NCBI RefSeq assembly: GCF_037975245.1
Contig: NC_092561.1
Location: 12,213,001 to 12,277,000 of the forward strand
Origin: Apostichopus japonicus
Lineage: Eukaryota > Echinodermata > Holothuroidea > Aspidochirotida > Stichopodidae
Direction of reading: 5' to 3'
Length of the DNA: 64,000 nt
Positions 34,574-47,080 of the stretch are shown here, one piece after another. Below the pieces are notes generated by a model. It had not been told where the DNA came from. It was given only the letters and a program-made list of their open reading frames with translations, and ran no database searches. The first letter of the stretch is position 1; each line of letters opens with the position of its first letter. The position numbers and the translations under genes were made by a program.

Positions 34574-37475
34574 TGGTTCCTTGCTTTTTGCAAAGCAAGG
34601 AACCTATGCGTTCAACTTGGCGTGTGTGTGTGTATGTGACGCATGGCTTGTGTACACCATATCTCAATATGGAAATGATGTATCATGATCAAACTTGGTG
34701 GGTGGATAGCCCATAGTAAGAGGAAGATCCCTATTGTTTTTGGTGCCCTAAAAGGTCACCAAAGGTCAGTTAGATGCCAAAAACCAAAATATTAAAAACA
34801 GCAATAACTCCCATTGACAGGGTCCGACATGATTGACATTTTGGGGGTAGTTGTGAATGGGGTAAGGGATAGTTTCCAAACATAACGGTAATGTGATCGA
34901 AGGTCAACAAAGGTCAATAAAAGATAAAAAACTAGTATTTTTGCGATAACTTGAGAACCAATTGTCCGTTAGGGTTGGGAGTTCCTTCAATGTAATCCAA
35001 TTGTCGACCCGCATCTGGGTGACCCTTGACCTCAATTTGACCTTGACGTGTTTTTGGGGATATTTACAGTTTTGATGCTATTTTCAGATGTCAAAGGTAC
35101 CTTCTGATCATAAATGTCAATAGGTTGACCCCGTGTGAACTTTTTGTGCAAAGTTATATGGGGTCAAAGTTTTTCGGTCGGAGTTAAGATGGCTGTACAG
35201 ACTTGCTGTTTTGTTTTTTGGAATCAGGAGATAAAACTACATCTGAAACCAAGGTCAAAAGGTCACATTAGAAATAATGTGCTTATTTTGGGAGGAAACG
35301 AGCAAAAAAGAAGATGTTTGGTTTTGATGCTAGATTTGAATATCAAAGGTACCTTTTGATCAAAAATGTCAATGGGTTGACACCAGGATTAGCTTCGTGT
35401 GCGAAGTTATATGAGGTCAAAGTTAATTTTCAGACATTAAATGCAATAACTCCCAGTTCCAAGGTGTGACACGGTTGATATTTTTGGACAAGTTGCAAAT
35501 GGTATAGGGGAATATTTTCAAACTTAACGGTCATGTGATCCGAGGCCACAAAAGGTCAATTAATGTTAAAACACTAGTATTTTGGGGGAAGAAAATGGGC
35601 AAAGAAAAAATGTTTGAATTTTTATAGTTTGATGCTATATTCACGTCTCATCGATCTTAAATGTCAATATGTTGACCCCAGGTGACCTTTGTGTGTGAAG
35701 TTACATGAGGTCAAAGTTAATCTTCAGACATTTAGTGCAATAACTCACAGTGCCAAGTTGTGACATGGTTGATAAGTTAGGACAATTTGCAAATGGTATA
35801 GGGGAACATTTTCAAACTTAACGGTCATGTGATTGGAGGTCACAAAGGTCAATTAATGATAAAAGAACTAGTATTTTTGCGATAACTTGAGAACAAATTG
35901 TCCGTTAGGGTTGGGAATTGCTTCCATGTAATCCAATTGTCGACCCGCATCTGGATGACCCTTGACCTCAATTTGACCTCTGGTGACCTTGAAGTGTTTT
36001 GGGGATTTTTACAGTTTCGATGCTATTTTCAGATGTAAAAGGTACCTTCTGGTCAAAAATGTCAATAGGTTGACCCCAGGTGACCTTTGTGTGTGAAGTT
36101 ACATGAGGTCAAAGTTAATCTTCAGACATTTAGTGCAATAACTCTCAGTGCCAAGGTGTGACACGGTTGATAATTTAGGACAATTTGCAAATGGTATAGG
36201 GGAACATTTTCAAACGGAAGGGTCATGTGATCCAAGGTCACAAAAGGTCAATAAATGATAAAAAACTAGTATTTTTGCGATAACTTGAGAATTAATTGTC
36301 CATTAGGGTTGGGAATTGCTTCCATGTAATTCAATTGTCGACCCGCATCTGGGTTACCCTTGACCTCTGGTGACCTTTTTGTGTTTTGGGGATTTTTAGT
36401 TTCGATTTTCAGATGTAAAAGGTACCTTCTGATCAAAAATGTCAATAGGTTGACCCCCATGTGACCTTAGTGTGCGAAGTTATACGAGGTCAAAGTTAAT
36501 TTTCAGACATTTAATGCAATAACTCCCAGTTCCAAGGTGTGACACAGTTGATATTTTTGGACAAGTTGCAAATGGTATAAGGGAATATTTTCAAACTTAA
36601 CGGTCATGTGATCCGAGGTCACCAAAGGTCAATTAATGTTAAAAAAATAGTGTTTTGGGGGAAGAAAATGGGCAAAGAAAAAAATGTTTGAATTTTTATA
36701 CTTTGATGCTATATTCACGTCTCATCGATCAAAAATGTCAATATGTTGACCTTAGGATGACCTTTGTGTTTTAAGTTATATGAGGTCAAAGTTAATCTTC
36801 AGACATTTAGTGCAATAACTCCAAGTGCCAAGGTGTGACACGGTTGATATTTTGGGACAAGTTGCAAATGGTATAGGGGAATATTTTCAAACTTAACGGT
36901 CATGTGATCCAAGGTCATCAAAGGTCAGTTAATGTTAAAAACTAGTATATTTGGGGGGAAAAAATGGGCAAAGAAAAAAAATGTTTGAATTTTTATATTT
37001 TTGGATGCTTATATTCTTGTCCCACCGTTGAAAAATATCAATTGGTTGACCTCCAGGTGACCTTTGTGTGTGAAGTTATGTATACAAGTTCAAAGTTAAT
37101 TTTGAGACATTAAATGCAATTAAATCCCAATGCCAAGGTGTGACACGGTTGATATTTTGGGACAAGTTGTGAATGGGGTGGTGGAACATTTTCAAACTTA
37201 AGTCATGTCATCTGAGGTCACCAATGTTATCATATCTGTTGACCCGCTTGTAGGTGACCTTATAATTCTTACATTTTCTACGCCATATTTAGATCTAAAA
37301 AGTGCCTTTTGATCAAAATCTATCACAAAAGTGTTGGCCATAGTGTTTTATACTTTATGGGTACATGTAGGACCACAATTACTTGGACTATTTGAGCCCA
37401 ATCTTGCTTGATAATATTATGTGTATTGTCATATACCCCTACGCAAGGAACCACAGTGCCCTTGGGCTCTTTTTT
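34574..37475 (+). repeat. Composite AGGTCA array, second element
   Basis: Opens with a perfect 13-bp-stem hairpin, GGTTCCTTGCTTT / AAAGCAAGGAACC, followed by 'TATGCGTTCAACTTGGCG' and a GT run. The body repeats the same blocks as the first element, with 'CGGTCATGTGATC', 'AATGTCAATAGGTTGACC' and 'TGAAGTTACATGAGGTCAAAG' recurring. The end 'CAAGGAACCACAGTGCCCTT' then GGGCTC matches the end of the first element. CAAGGAACC thus marks both ends. Confidence 0.75.
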
Positions 37476-38573
37476 TGTTCATCTTTGGTCACCATATACT
37501 TGGAAGTGCAATTCCAGTACAAAAAGGTCTCTTAATTTACAGTTGGCTTGATACAACAATGTAACAACATTTGTGTACAATTGGTCAACATTTGATATTT
37601 TTCAACAACTTATAAGACAGTGCCCTCCTTTTTATACAAGAAAACTGGGAGCTGATGTTGTTAAAGCTCATTACCAGGTGCTTTTGATTGGCAAGAAAAC
37701 TTTGGTGGAGTGTGTACGTTAGGTCTAAAGAAAATTGCAGCGGCTCAGTCCAGCAAACTTGGAAGGATCAAAAACATTGCCCACTTCCGGAACTTCTAAC
37801 AAACAGATATAACTTCTTTATTTTATATTTCTGTGTTACACATACAATGCAAGAATCATAATATACATGACCATGTGAAGTTTTTATCTGGCACACAAGA
37901 AGTACAAATAAACCCACTGATGGGAATCTGGGGGTGGGGACAGGTGCTCTCTATAAGGTCTTCTCCCACAGTTTCCCAGACCTTGAGAACATTTTCAAAT
38001 ACACAACTAGAAATATAAATTTACCAAAGGGGAATGGGGGGGGGGGGGAGGTTACCACTTGTTCCCTCTCACAGGATTGCCTCAAAACCATTACTTGGAA
38101 ATAAGCTTACTAAAGTTTCACCATAGGGGCTTATGAATGATAAGTTTACTAATACTTCAACATAGGGGCTTAAAAAAACCACAATTGTCTCTTATGGCCA
38201 GAGGCACCTCCCTTCTTTCCTTCTCACTGGTACGCACTTCAGACCCAACATCCATGGACAACCATGTCATGCTTTCTCTTGTAGAGCTGCATAATATCTA
38301 ATCGGGAAGGAAGACAAGGCTCTGTTTTATATTGCCCAGATGAACAAGCATCAGGCCACATATTTAAGAAACTGATCTAGGCTGGGAGAAGTGTTGTATA
38401 GGATCAAATCACATTGTGACATTTGTAAAATAAAAATTGTACTTGCTAACAGAGATCAAAATGCACTTGGTCATATGAAATATTAGATATTCTCTGTTCA
38501 CATGGCATATTTTCTTACATTATTTTTGTAGAATGAAATACATTATATACAACCCATGGTCCTTGTTTTCCAG
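37476..38573. other. Non-coding stretch, poly-G tract
   Basis: Contains a run of about 15 G near 38,036-38,050 and short duplicated words around 38,100-38,180 (CACCATAGGGGCTTA, CAACATAGGGGCTTA). No gene supported. Confidence 0.4.
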
Positions 38574-38692
38574 GAGATTTGGATCGAAAAATTGTCCGGC
38601 CCAAGGAACCACAAACTAAGGTTCAATCCGGTTCATCCAACCCAGTAAACAACATTAATAACCAATGCTGTACAGAAGGGGGGAAAAAATAG
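38574..38692 (+). CDS. Possible terminal exon of an unknown gene
   Basis: After the acceptor CTTGTTTTCCAG a frame of 38 codons reads '(G)DLDRKIVRPKEPQTKVQS' and continues to TAG at 38,690. The acceptor is good and the composition hydrophilic, but there is no recognisable domain, no partner exon and no clear poly(A) signal. Chance occurrence is quite possible. Confidence 0.25.
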
Positions 38693-38869
38693 CCATTGGC
38701 TCCTACCCAGAATGCAAAAATGCATCACGGTTTTGATGATGTAACATTAGCAGTTTTCTTTATGAATCTGACAATATGTTTAGTGGGGGTGTACAACATA
38801 CTTGATTTTAGTAATACAGTGAAAAGCTGTGTGATGTGCCACAATAAATTCACAATGACACAGGCTGTC

Positions 38870-39385
38870 CTGAAATGACCATTGACCTCAACAACAGACT
38901 GTTAGACAAATAACATACTAAATATGACACCTGTCCTTGTTGAAATCTTGTGTAAAATTTGACCATTTGACCCCTGGTGAACTCAAACGACCATTGACCT
39001 CCGCCCACAACATTAGGCTTTTGTACTCAATGTGTTAAATTACATACCAAATATTCGATATGTCCAAGCTTTTCTTGCGATATTATGTTAAGGAAGGTGG
39101 TTAGTGTACAGACAGGTAAGAGGGGAGTGAAGTAAATGTTTGGTGTTTGTTGACTTCAGATGACCTTTGACCAAACCAAATATGAAATCTGTCCAAGGTT
39201 TCCTCCTTGCAATATCATGTTTACAAGACTTTCACAATTTTACCTGCTTCCCCCAAATGACATTTGACCTCCACCATATCAATAGGCTTCTTTTAGTCAA
39301 TGTTATACACCTTCAACCAAGTATGAGATCTGTCCAAGCTTCCAATATTGAGATATCGTGTTACAAGGTTTGCACAACTTGACCA
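38870..39385 (-). repeat. AGGTCA-rich repeat, antisense copy
   Basis: Read on the minus strand, the 'TGACCTTTGACC', 'TGACATTTGACCTCC' and 'CCATTGACCTCAAC' blocks are the usual AGGTCA units. 'GAGATATCGTGTTACAAGGT' is the inverse of the CTTGTAAACACGATATCTC block. Confidence 0.7.
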
Positions 39386-39391
39386 ACTAAA

Positions 39392-39942
39392 GTGAAGGTT
39401 GGCAAAGTGGAGACAACCGAGATTGTTTTTTCTTCACAAGTGCTCAGAAAAGCCAAAACAGCTACAGGTATCTCAGATGTGCAGATCCATAGAAAGCCCA
39501 AAACACAAGGCTTTGTCCAAGAAACAGATGATAGGGATGACATGGATGACGACAGCTATGACACCGGAGAAAGCACTGCTTTCCTGTTCATCCATCAGAC
39601 CAGCCAGCAACAACTGCTATTAAAGCGTTATAGAGACATGGTACTCATTGATGCCACCTACAAGACCACAAAATATGCTATGACCCTGCTCTTGGTAGTT
39701 GTGAGGACCAATGTTGGTTATAGTCCTGTGGCTGAATTCATCACAGAGGATAAAACAACTGTTGCGATAACAGAGGCCCTTAACTTCATCAAAACATGGA
39801 ACTCTGAATGGAACTCCAAGTTCTTGCATGCTTGACTATTCCGAACAAGAATAAAAAGCACTGCATGCAGTGTTTCCTGGTACAAAGAAGTTTTTATGTG
39901 CCTTTCACAGGGAACAGGCATGGTTGCATTGGAGCAAGGAAA
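39392..39942 (+). pseudogene. MULE-like transposase domain fragment
   Basis: The 147-codon frame includes 'FLFIHQTSQQQLLLKRYRD' followed by 'MVLIDATYKTTKYAMTLLL' and 'VGYSPVAEFITEDKTTVAIT'. It resembles the MULE transposase domain also found in SWIM-finger and related domesticated proteins, with Asp in 'LIDATYKTT'. After a frameshift near 39,832 the continuation 'DYSEQE' meets a stop where Ile is expected. It then reads 'KALHAVFPGTKKFLCAFHRE' then QAW, ending at a GTAAGT donor (39,943). A frameshift plus a stop make this a dead or badly sequenced copy of a multi-exon gene or transposon. Confidence 0.6.
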
Positions 39943-40004
39943 GTAAGTTAACTCAACCCTACACAAAGTTATTAGTACTCTTCTTTTTAAAAGTTTTTAG
40001 CAAA

Positions 40005-40110
40005 GCCAAACAGCAAAAGTTCCTAGTTCGATTCCTGGTCAATGCACCTGTATTATGTCCTTATGCAAAGCACTTATTATCTCTTTGCCGACCAAGTTGG
40101 TGAAGAGGGG
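40005..40110 (+). repeat. SINE-like fragment with tRNA box B and common tail
   Basis: AGTTCGATTCCTGGTCAATG is a tRNA-type box B. It is followed by 'TTATGTCCTTATGCAAAGCA' then CTTA, a variant of the TGTCCTTGGGCAAGGCACTT block common in invertebrate SINEs. Box A is not visible, so the 5' part is missing. Confidence 0.5.
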
Positions 40111-40639
40111 TTACAACATCGTTACTGTTCATCTGTTTATTTGTCTGTTGGTCCATTTGTCTCTCTGCATGTTCACACGTTAGCCGTCCCTCTGTATGTT
40201 AATCTGTCAGATCAACCTCCACAAAGCGTCTGGAAAAGAAGAAAAGAAAAAAAATAGTGTCAATAGAATAGAGTGGAAATATAGTAGACTTTATTAACAT
40301 TTTATTCTGATTTGGTAAATAGGTAAGCCCTATTTGATGTCTATGGGGAAAAAAGTTTAGCATGTTTCTTTTAGAAACTTATGTCAAACTAAAGTACAGG
40401 CTGGGTGTGTTGAAGTGCAATAGAGTGAGTAAAGGTTGTTATTAAGGTTGGACTGACTAAATAGTTAGAAGTTTATTTGGAAGACCAGCCGATGGCAAAA
40501 GGTGGGTGGCGTTAGTGGGTGAATGGAGGTATGTGAATGGTGTGTTAGATGAATTGGGTATGGTAGACTAATGGGGCACGTTGAGGAAATAAGAATGGGA
40601 GATGAATGGAGCATGGGAAGTGAATGAATAATGACTCGG

Positions 40640-40880
40640 TATTGCATGAAGGTCATTTTGAGGACAATAGTTTATATCCCAAGAAGTGAAAGTTGGTTTC
40701 ATGGCAAATGTTGATAACACTTGGTGGGTAGATAATCCCATTGTTATGCTTACGGCCATTAGTGCTAATGCCATATCTCAAGAAGAGAAGTTTGTTAACT
40801 GTTACACTTTAATAAGTAGCCCTTGGAGAGTATTTGATTGCTATTGTTTTCCATAGGTCAAAGTTATCTTGGGTCAAAGA
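40640..40880 (+). repeat. AGGTCA-rich repeat, short copy
   Basis: Carries 'GAAGGTCATTTTGAGGAC', 'CATATCTCAAGAAGAGAAG' and 'CATAGGTCAAAGTTATCTTG', the same block order as the other copies. Confidence 0.6.
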
Positions 40881-42150
40881 TAGTCTCTATTTCCTTGACT
40901 TTATCATTCACTTGTATTCAGTTCTGTATTTCTTGATCAGTTGTATTCCTTGCCAAATATAGACTTGTTTCCACTATGATCTAAGATAAGTAAGATTATA
41001 GACATGTAATTAATATTACATTTTCTTTTGTGAAAGACGTAATCATGGTTTTCTCTATTTGTCTGTGTTCTTTTACTTTACCGTTCAGGGCTTTATATAA
41101 ACACAAAGTTACTTACACTGCTGTTCTTACTTCAATCTGCAAAATCTTCCAATATAATGTGCTAATTTATTCAGAAACATGGACATTAATAAGCTTCAAT
41201 ACACATAACAAGTTCAATTAAGTGCTCCTTTTTTATTGATATTGATGAATGTGCTTAGATTAAGTCTGCTGATCTTTATAACAACAAAAATTTAAAAAAA
41301 GGAATAGTTCTTTGAGTCCAAACCTGATTCCAAACTAGTAAATGCATTATGTTTTAGATCAATTGGCATGACTAATGATTTTGAGAAAAGAAGGCCCCCC
41401 CCACCCTACTTCTTTTTAAATTACTGCAAAGTTGTAGGGGACATGCAGGTTTCAATCACTCCAACCTACCCACCCCCAAATAATATTACTTGCTGAAGCA
41501 AGGAAGATTTATAGATTTGACTTATTACAAAGTAGAACTAGGCCCCATCCTGCTCTGATGGCTTGTGCAACAACCCCCCCCCAGCACCCCTGCCTCCTAC
41601 GGCTATGTTTAGGGAAGACCTACCCTTTCTTTGGGGAAATTTTCCTTCACTTGCTCGGTGTTTTCGAGCTCCAGAGACTCAATTATATCATCTATGATTC
41701 TCGTGAATTGAGACAGTATAATTATAATGAAGCAAATATCTAAAATCGTATTTGATCGCCGTTTAATGTGCTTTGCCTTTAATACTATTTGTTAATAGTG
41801 TACATTCGTACGCACATGTAGTATACTGTATACGTTCCAAACGTACGTACGTTGAAATGCCAAAACAATTTTCGCGGTCTGCTAAATATTCATACACATA
41901 GCTATTAAGTATTATTACAGCCAATCCTCAGTGAATATCACACACTTCAAATTAATAATATAGTATGCTACCGGTACCCGTTGATTACAAAGTACCGTAC
42001 CCCTAGGAATATCAAAGTTGATATCGAAGCCCCGCCCCTAGTGGTTCTTAATGAGTTTATACTGAATATTCATACGCGTATGCAGACGCCACATATGAAT
42101 ATACATACGCGTATGCAGACGCCACTTTTTTTTAACATAACATTATTAGT
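40881..42150. other. Non-coding stretch with transposon-end debris
   Basis: 'CCCTGCCTCCTACGGCTATG' near 41,588 looks like one end of an hAT-type G-rich element. Two 'GAATAT(T)CATACGCGTATGCAGACGCCAC'-like copies sit at about 42,064 and 42,095. No gene supported. Confidence 0.4.
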
Positions 42151-42340
42151 ACATGATCGTATTTGTTTTGATGTACATCGTACGTTTGTAGTACACATGA
42201 TCGTATATGTTTAGAACATGATCATATACTTTTAGTACATGATCGTATATGTTTGGTACATGATCGTAAATTTTTAGTACATGATCGTGTATTTTTAGTA
42301 CATGATCATAAGTTTTCAGTACATGATCGTATAAAATTAG
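42151..42340. repeat. 21-bp-period tandem array with ATGATCGT core
   Basis: 'ACATGATCGTAT' or a close variant starts at 42,151, 42,195, 42,216, 42,237, 42,258, 42,279, 42,300 and 42,321. After the first 44-bp step, spacings are exactly 21 bp six times. The unit is about TAGTACATGATCGTATATGTT, with a near-palindromic ATGATCRT centre. On the minus strand it reads as heptads of YDHVLKI, which I consider a by-product. Confidence 0.9.
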
Positions 42341-45300
42341 ATCATCATTAACATCATCATATGTTGTGGTCCTTTTCGCGTTCCATAGCATGCAGCCATC
42401 TGAAAAAGTTAACTTTCTGTTGCTTGCAAGCCAAGTGATGTTTGTTTGTGTCACTACAAAATGCAGTAATGAAACCTGATACCTTTGTTATCTTTAGCTG
42501 GACCTGAGATGTCCATCGCTGTATCGTGTGTACATCGTGTCTGACTTTTAAGTTACTGTTGTTGTGTTGGACAGCACAAAAATGTACAATACCCAGGCTC
42601 AAAACATGTGGAACATAAAATAGGCAAAAACGTTTTTTTCCTAAAAATCCCAAACTTTGAGGATTTTTCATTCAAAATAAGGCAAAACACCCTCCTGAAA
42701 TTTTTTGTACAAACAGAGTGGTACAATATCTCTTCCAGAAAAATTATCAGATTTTTTCAACATGATGCATTTTGAGTTATTGGCTGTCAAAGACAACCTC
42801 TTTTATACATCAGAGCAACTTAACACCTTGATAAATTAATATTGAGAAAAGTTAGAACCCTGAAATTTGTTAAGGTGTAAGAACTTTATACTTATAATTA
42901 GAGTATAAAACCCTAACAGCTCTAAAATACTTTGGTAAAAAATTGGCATTTACCTCATGCTGAATTGCAGCACGAAATAGCAACTTTAGAGTTGCACAAC
43001 TTGCAAATATGGTATAGGAAAGCATTGTAATAATTATTTTGTATTGTTTGTACTAGACATAATTACCTCTGAAAGAATCAAGTACCCTGAAGCAATGGTT
43101 TAGGAGCAATTCATCACTAAAATAGCACATTTTTTAGTGAAAATTACAAAAAATCAGATGTTTTGACACTTTTAAGTTGACCTAACCCTACAAGACAATA
43201 TTTTTGTAGCCTTATTTTTTATATTCCTGTTCTATGGGATAGACTCTATATCTGTAATAGAAAGGTAGTAGGATGTTTAGTTGCTGAGAAATGAGACCTC
43301 AAAAGTCAAGAAAATGCCAAAATGCCACGGTGGCGACAAATTGCGGAATTTCAAAGTGTGATAAATCAGCCAATTGTGAAGCAATGCAACCGAAAATTTC
43401 AGAATATGCAATATTGCATGGTGTTCCAATCATACAATAAATCTGGGAATTTTTTAAAGATGGTAAAGTACAACATACTCCAAAATTTGGTGATTTGATA
43501 TGGAATGACCCTTTTGTAATTTACATAAGGAATATTGGTTCCAAAATGTGGGAAAAAACATTCTTATTCCACGGTTTGTAGGGATGTCTAAACAATCTTT
43601 AACATTTATGACTAACACACTGTTAAATTTTTTAACACATATATGTCGTTTTTATGTATGAATATATTTAAAAATAAAAAAATCCATTATGGAAATATGT
43701 TCATGATTATAAACTTATTATTCCTATATTTGCAAATATAATTATCCTATTTTATGATATATTTATTTTCAATCAAATTCAATGATCTGTAGGAGTAGGA
43801 GGACTTTTGGTTCTTGTCATCTGAAGAAGTTATCGTTTTTTGAAAAGAAATAATGAAAGATGTTCATTCAAAAATGTGTTTTGTTATGTTTTCCGTTGAC
43901 CGGTCCCCAGTTGTGAAAGTGTACTTGAGGTTTGTTTCTCAACAAAAACAAGTTTGCATCTGCTGGACCAAGCAATTTGAAGATTTCCACAATAATTTAG
44001 TTGTCTGTCAGATAACTCAAATGCGATTTCGGTTGTCCAAAAGAAGTTTTAGTCGTCTCGGGCGATATGACGACCATGAAATTTCAGCCCTGCCTAGGCC
44101 TATCACATGTTTGGTCTTTATGTAGGCAAAATCTGTATACAACTTTCTTGTGGAATATCAAGGGATGCAAACTACTAGGCATGAAATTTGATGCCCTATG
44201 GCTTTCCAGTGTAACAATTTCATTTAAGCCTACTAAGATGGTTTAAGTATTTTTGTGAAACAGAGATGAGCAATTTAAAAAGTCAGACATGCTCATCAGC
44301 AAGAGATTGAATGGAATTTATTAATTGTGGCAGCACGAAACAATCAAGAACCCACCTTTAAATTATGTTGCCTGTAGGCCTATAATCAGTGTGATGACGA
44401 GTCAGGCTATACGTCTTTGGTCTTGTCTAGACACTAAGCCTAGTTTTGTTGGTTGCCAATATAACTGTAGCCCTAATTTAGTTTTAAGTTAATCGTAACT
44501 AGCCTATAGGGCCTAGGCGTTACTAGGCTAGGTCAAGTTGTCAACTTATCTTTGAACAGGGCTAGGCTACATAGTATTAGTAGCATGGTGGGCTCAAAAT
44601 TGACACACTTAAGGATTTGATTAACAATGTCTATCAAAGAAATATTCAAATCACTCAACTGTATGCATTTTTCATGTGTAGTTTCTCAGAAATGTAATGA
44701 TCTCAAAATATTTATTGTTCTGTGCATACACAACATACAATTGAGCAGAATTTGACGACAAAATGTCTGCTGTGTCAAGTTCTTTTATACCCCTAAATTG
44801 ACACATTTGTCGATAAGCTAAATGTAGTGTAGACCTAGGTATACATCCATTGACTTTGGATGCTGTTTGCTATGCTTTGTGCCTCTAAGCTCAGGTCCCA
44901 GAGAGTAGTGGTACTATCATATTGAGGCAATTTTGGTTATTTTTAGGGAGTAACATTTCAAAGTGCAAAAATATGTACGTGCAAAACTGGGAGGTTGTTA
45001 TCAAAGCTTAAAATAACACACAATTTGATCAGCATATACCTGCAATGGATTCAAACTCGTGAAATATGTAACTCTGCTTGAGTGCGAAAAGGTTTAGGTT
45101 GTGTACTATATCATTGCTAGTAGTAGTACTGTAGTACTTGTAGTAGTAATAGTACTAGGCCTAATACTACTAGTTGAAGGTGCGTCAATAATAACGCCTT
45201 TAGCTTTACTATTATTATGAGACTATGGTTTCTGTCTCCGTTTCACATCGTATCAGTAAAATATGGACATACCATATTTAGAAATACATAAGTGATACAG

Positions 45301-45945
45301 ATAATAGTGGTACACAGCCCTGTTCAAGGGCAATTAGTAAACTACCAGCTCTGGGCCTACGCAATGATATAACGTCATTACACATCTGATACTCGGCCTA
45401 GGCTTTAGGCCTTCGGCAACCACTAGCCTAGGCCTAAGTTACACAGTAGGCGTATGTCTGTTAGGTATCTGCCTATGATGAAGTACTGTAACGTAACTTC
45501 TCTTGGCTTCGTACAATCGTACATCGCCTATCCTTTCACGAGAAGTTTTAAACATATACACAGATTATCTCCAAAATAAATGCATACCGGTTCCAATCAA
45601 ATCTTTGAATTCCTTGAACACCACAACTTTCCTTCTCTCATTTCGAAATAAACAAAAACTTAGGATGTTGCCGCCTCATCTGCTTTGCGCGACTCTGTGT
45701 CAGCTTCGTGGACGATATTAATGATAATGACTACCACTATACTATTGACCAATTAGGAGTTCCGGTTTGTATGACAAATACGTATTTGCTCGGTAAGGAG
45801 AGAAACTTGAAAAAGGATTGGCTGAAACTTCTACCTGAACGAGGTCAAAATGTCAGATTGTATTCCCTTTGTTGTTATATTCAACAAAGAAATCAACGCT
45901 GACAAGTTAAATCCAAAGATTTTGCAGTAAATGTTCGGACATTAA
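42341..45945. other. Long AT-rich stretch, nothing firmly recognised
   Basis: Contains unassigned low-complexity DNA to about 43,800 and TAGGCCTA-rich DNA at 44,350-45,450. A 90-codon frame at 43,853-44,125 has no recognised domain. No exons supported. Confidence 0.35.
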
Positions 45946-46235
45946 CGGCAGTGTCGTCGCCAAGGGGGGGGGGGCCAGGGGGGCACGCGCCCCCCGGAAA
46001 ACCTAGTGCCCCCCGAGTGCCCCCCATCTGAGATTTGGGTTGGTAAAAAAATATATATATATTTTGTTATATTCAACTCCCATCATCTGAGTTGGTTTTT
46101 CATAAGGACAAAGAAGCACAGTAATTCGTATTTTCTTCAAATGAGCTGCGAAAAAATGAAAAAGTTTATCCTTGAACGTCGGGTATCGAAGTCGTAACCC
46201 GCGCCATCACAACTATGGAACGCGGAAAGGGTCAA

Positions 46236-46540
46236 CGTGAGGCGCCGCCCACTTAGAAATGGTCGTTCACCCAGAAACCGTTCACTTAGAGATCGCTGCT
46301 CAAATGCAAGCAGCCGCCCACTTATAAATTGCCGGTTAACGTGAGGCGCCGTCCACTCAGAGATGGTCGTTCACTCAGAGACCGTCTACTCAGAGATCGT
46401 TACTCAAATGCAACAGCCGCCCATTTTGAAATCGTCGTTGAAGTACAGAAACCGTTCATTCAGAAATGGCCGTTGACTCAGAAATCGTCCACTTACAAAT
46501 CGCCGGTCGATGCTGAGCCGCGCCTACTTAGAATTCGTCC
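46236..46540. repeat. Compound short-period array, CACTYAGARAYCG units
   Basis: Blocks such as CCACTTAGAAATGGTCGTTC and CACTCAGAGACCGT repeat at 15-18 bp spacing. They are organised in a 104-bp super-unit: CGTGAGGCGCCG starts at 46,236 and 46,340, with later decayed units to about 46,540. The open frame at 46,329-46,568 ('SLRDRLLRDR') is a read-through. Confidence 0.75.
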
Positions 46541-47080
46541 TCCCTTTACAATGTCTATATACATATGAATTAAGTGAGCGTGGACTATTTACCGGCTGTG
46601 CTCCCGCCCAGTAACGTACACCGAGCTGTAACGCTGTTGTTCCCGCCTCATTCAAGTCGGCCCTGCGGCGCCCCTCCCTTTTTCAGGAGAGTAATTTCGT
46701 CTCGGTACACCGAAGACCACATGCAATGAAAGTTTCAAGAATCCAAAAGAAATAAGATGGAAGAAATAATCCACACGTTGGGGGTCGAATATGCCGAAGA
46801 AGTTTCCCGTAACTTCTAAAGGGAACATGCAACTCATAGACAAACAGGAATAACTAATTTGGAAAGTAGTAACATCCGTCGCTAGGCCCAGTTTTTTTTT
46901 CATTGGTCTAATCAATTTGACCGAGATTTGACCTTTCATGTGCTCAGCATTTGTCAAAATAAAAGAAAGTGATGACTTAACATGTATGCTTCAGTAACTG
47001 AGCATCAAATATAACATATTCTTGACCATGGAAAAGTGTGATGTGTATTATGATGACCATAGATGATCATAACTGTTAAC
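46541..47080. other. Non-coding stretch, nothing recognised
   Basis: GC-richer start, then AT-rich DNA. A minus-strand frame of 101 codons (46,652-46,957) has no recognised domain. Confidence 0.35.

Noticed and set aside
31100-37475. CRISPR-like interpretation of the repeated blocks
   Set aside because: Repeats are long, variable and AGGTCA-based, without regular unique spacers, in eukaryotic DNA.
42146-42454. Minus-strand frame with YDHVLKI heptads
   Set aside because: 21 bp is seven codons, so any frame through the array is periodic. Beyond the array the frame has no protein-like features.
45948-46020. Left end of a further hAT-type element (CAGTGTCGTCGCC and G-run)
   Set aside because: No matching right end or target duplication could be located, so it was not listed as an element.
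46329-46568. Open frame coding an Arg-rich repeat (SLRDRLLRDR)
   Set aside because: It is a direct translation of the 15/18-bp DNA array. There are no splice sites and no start context.
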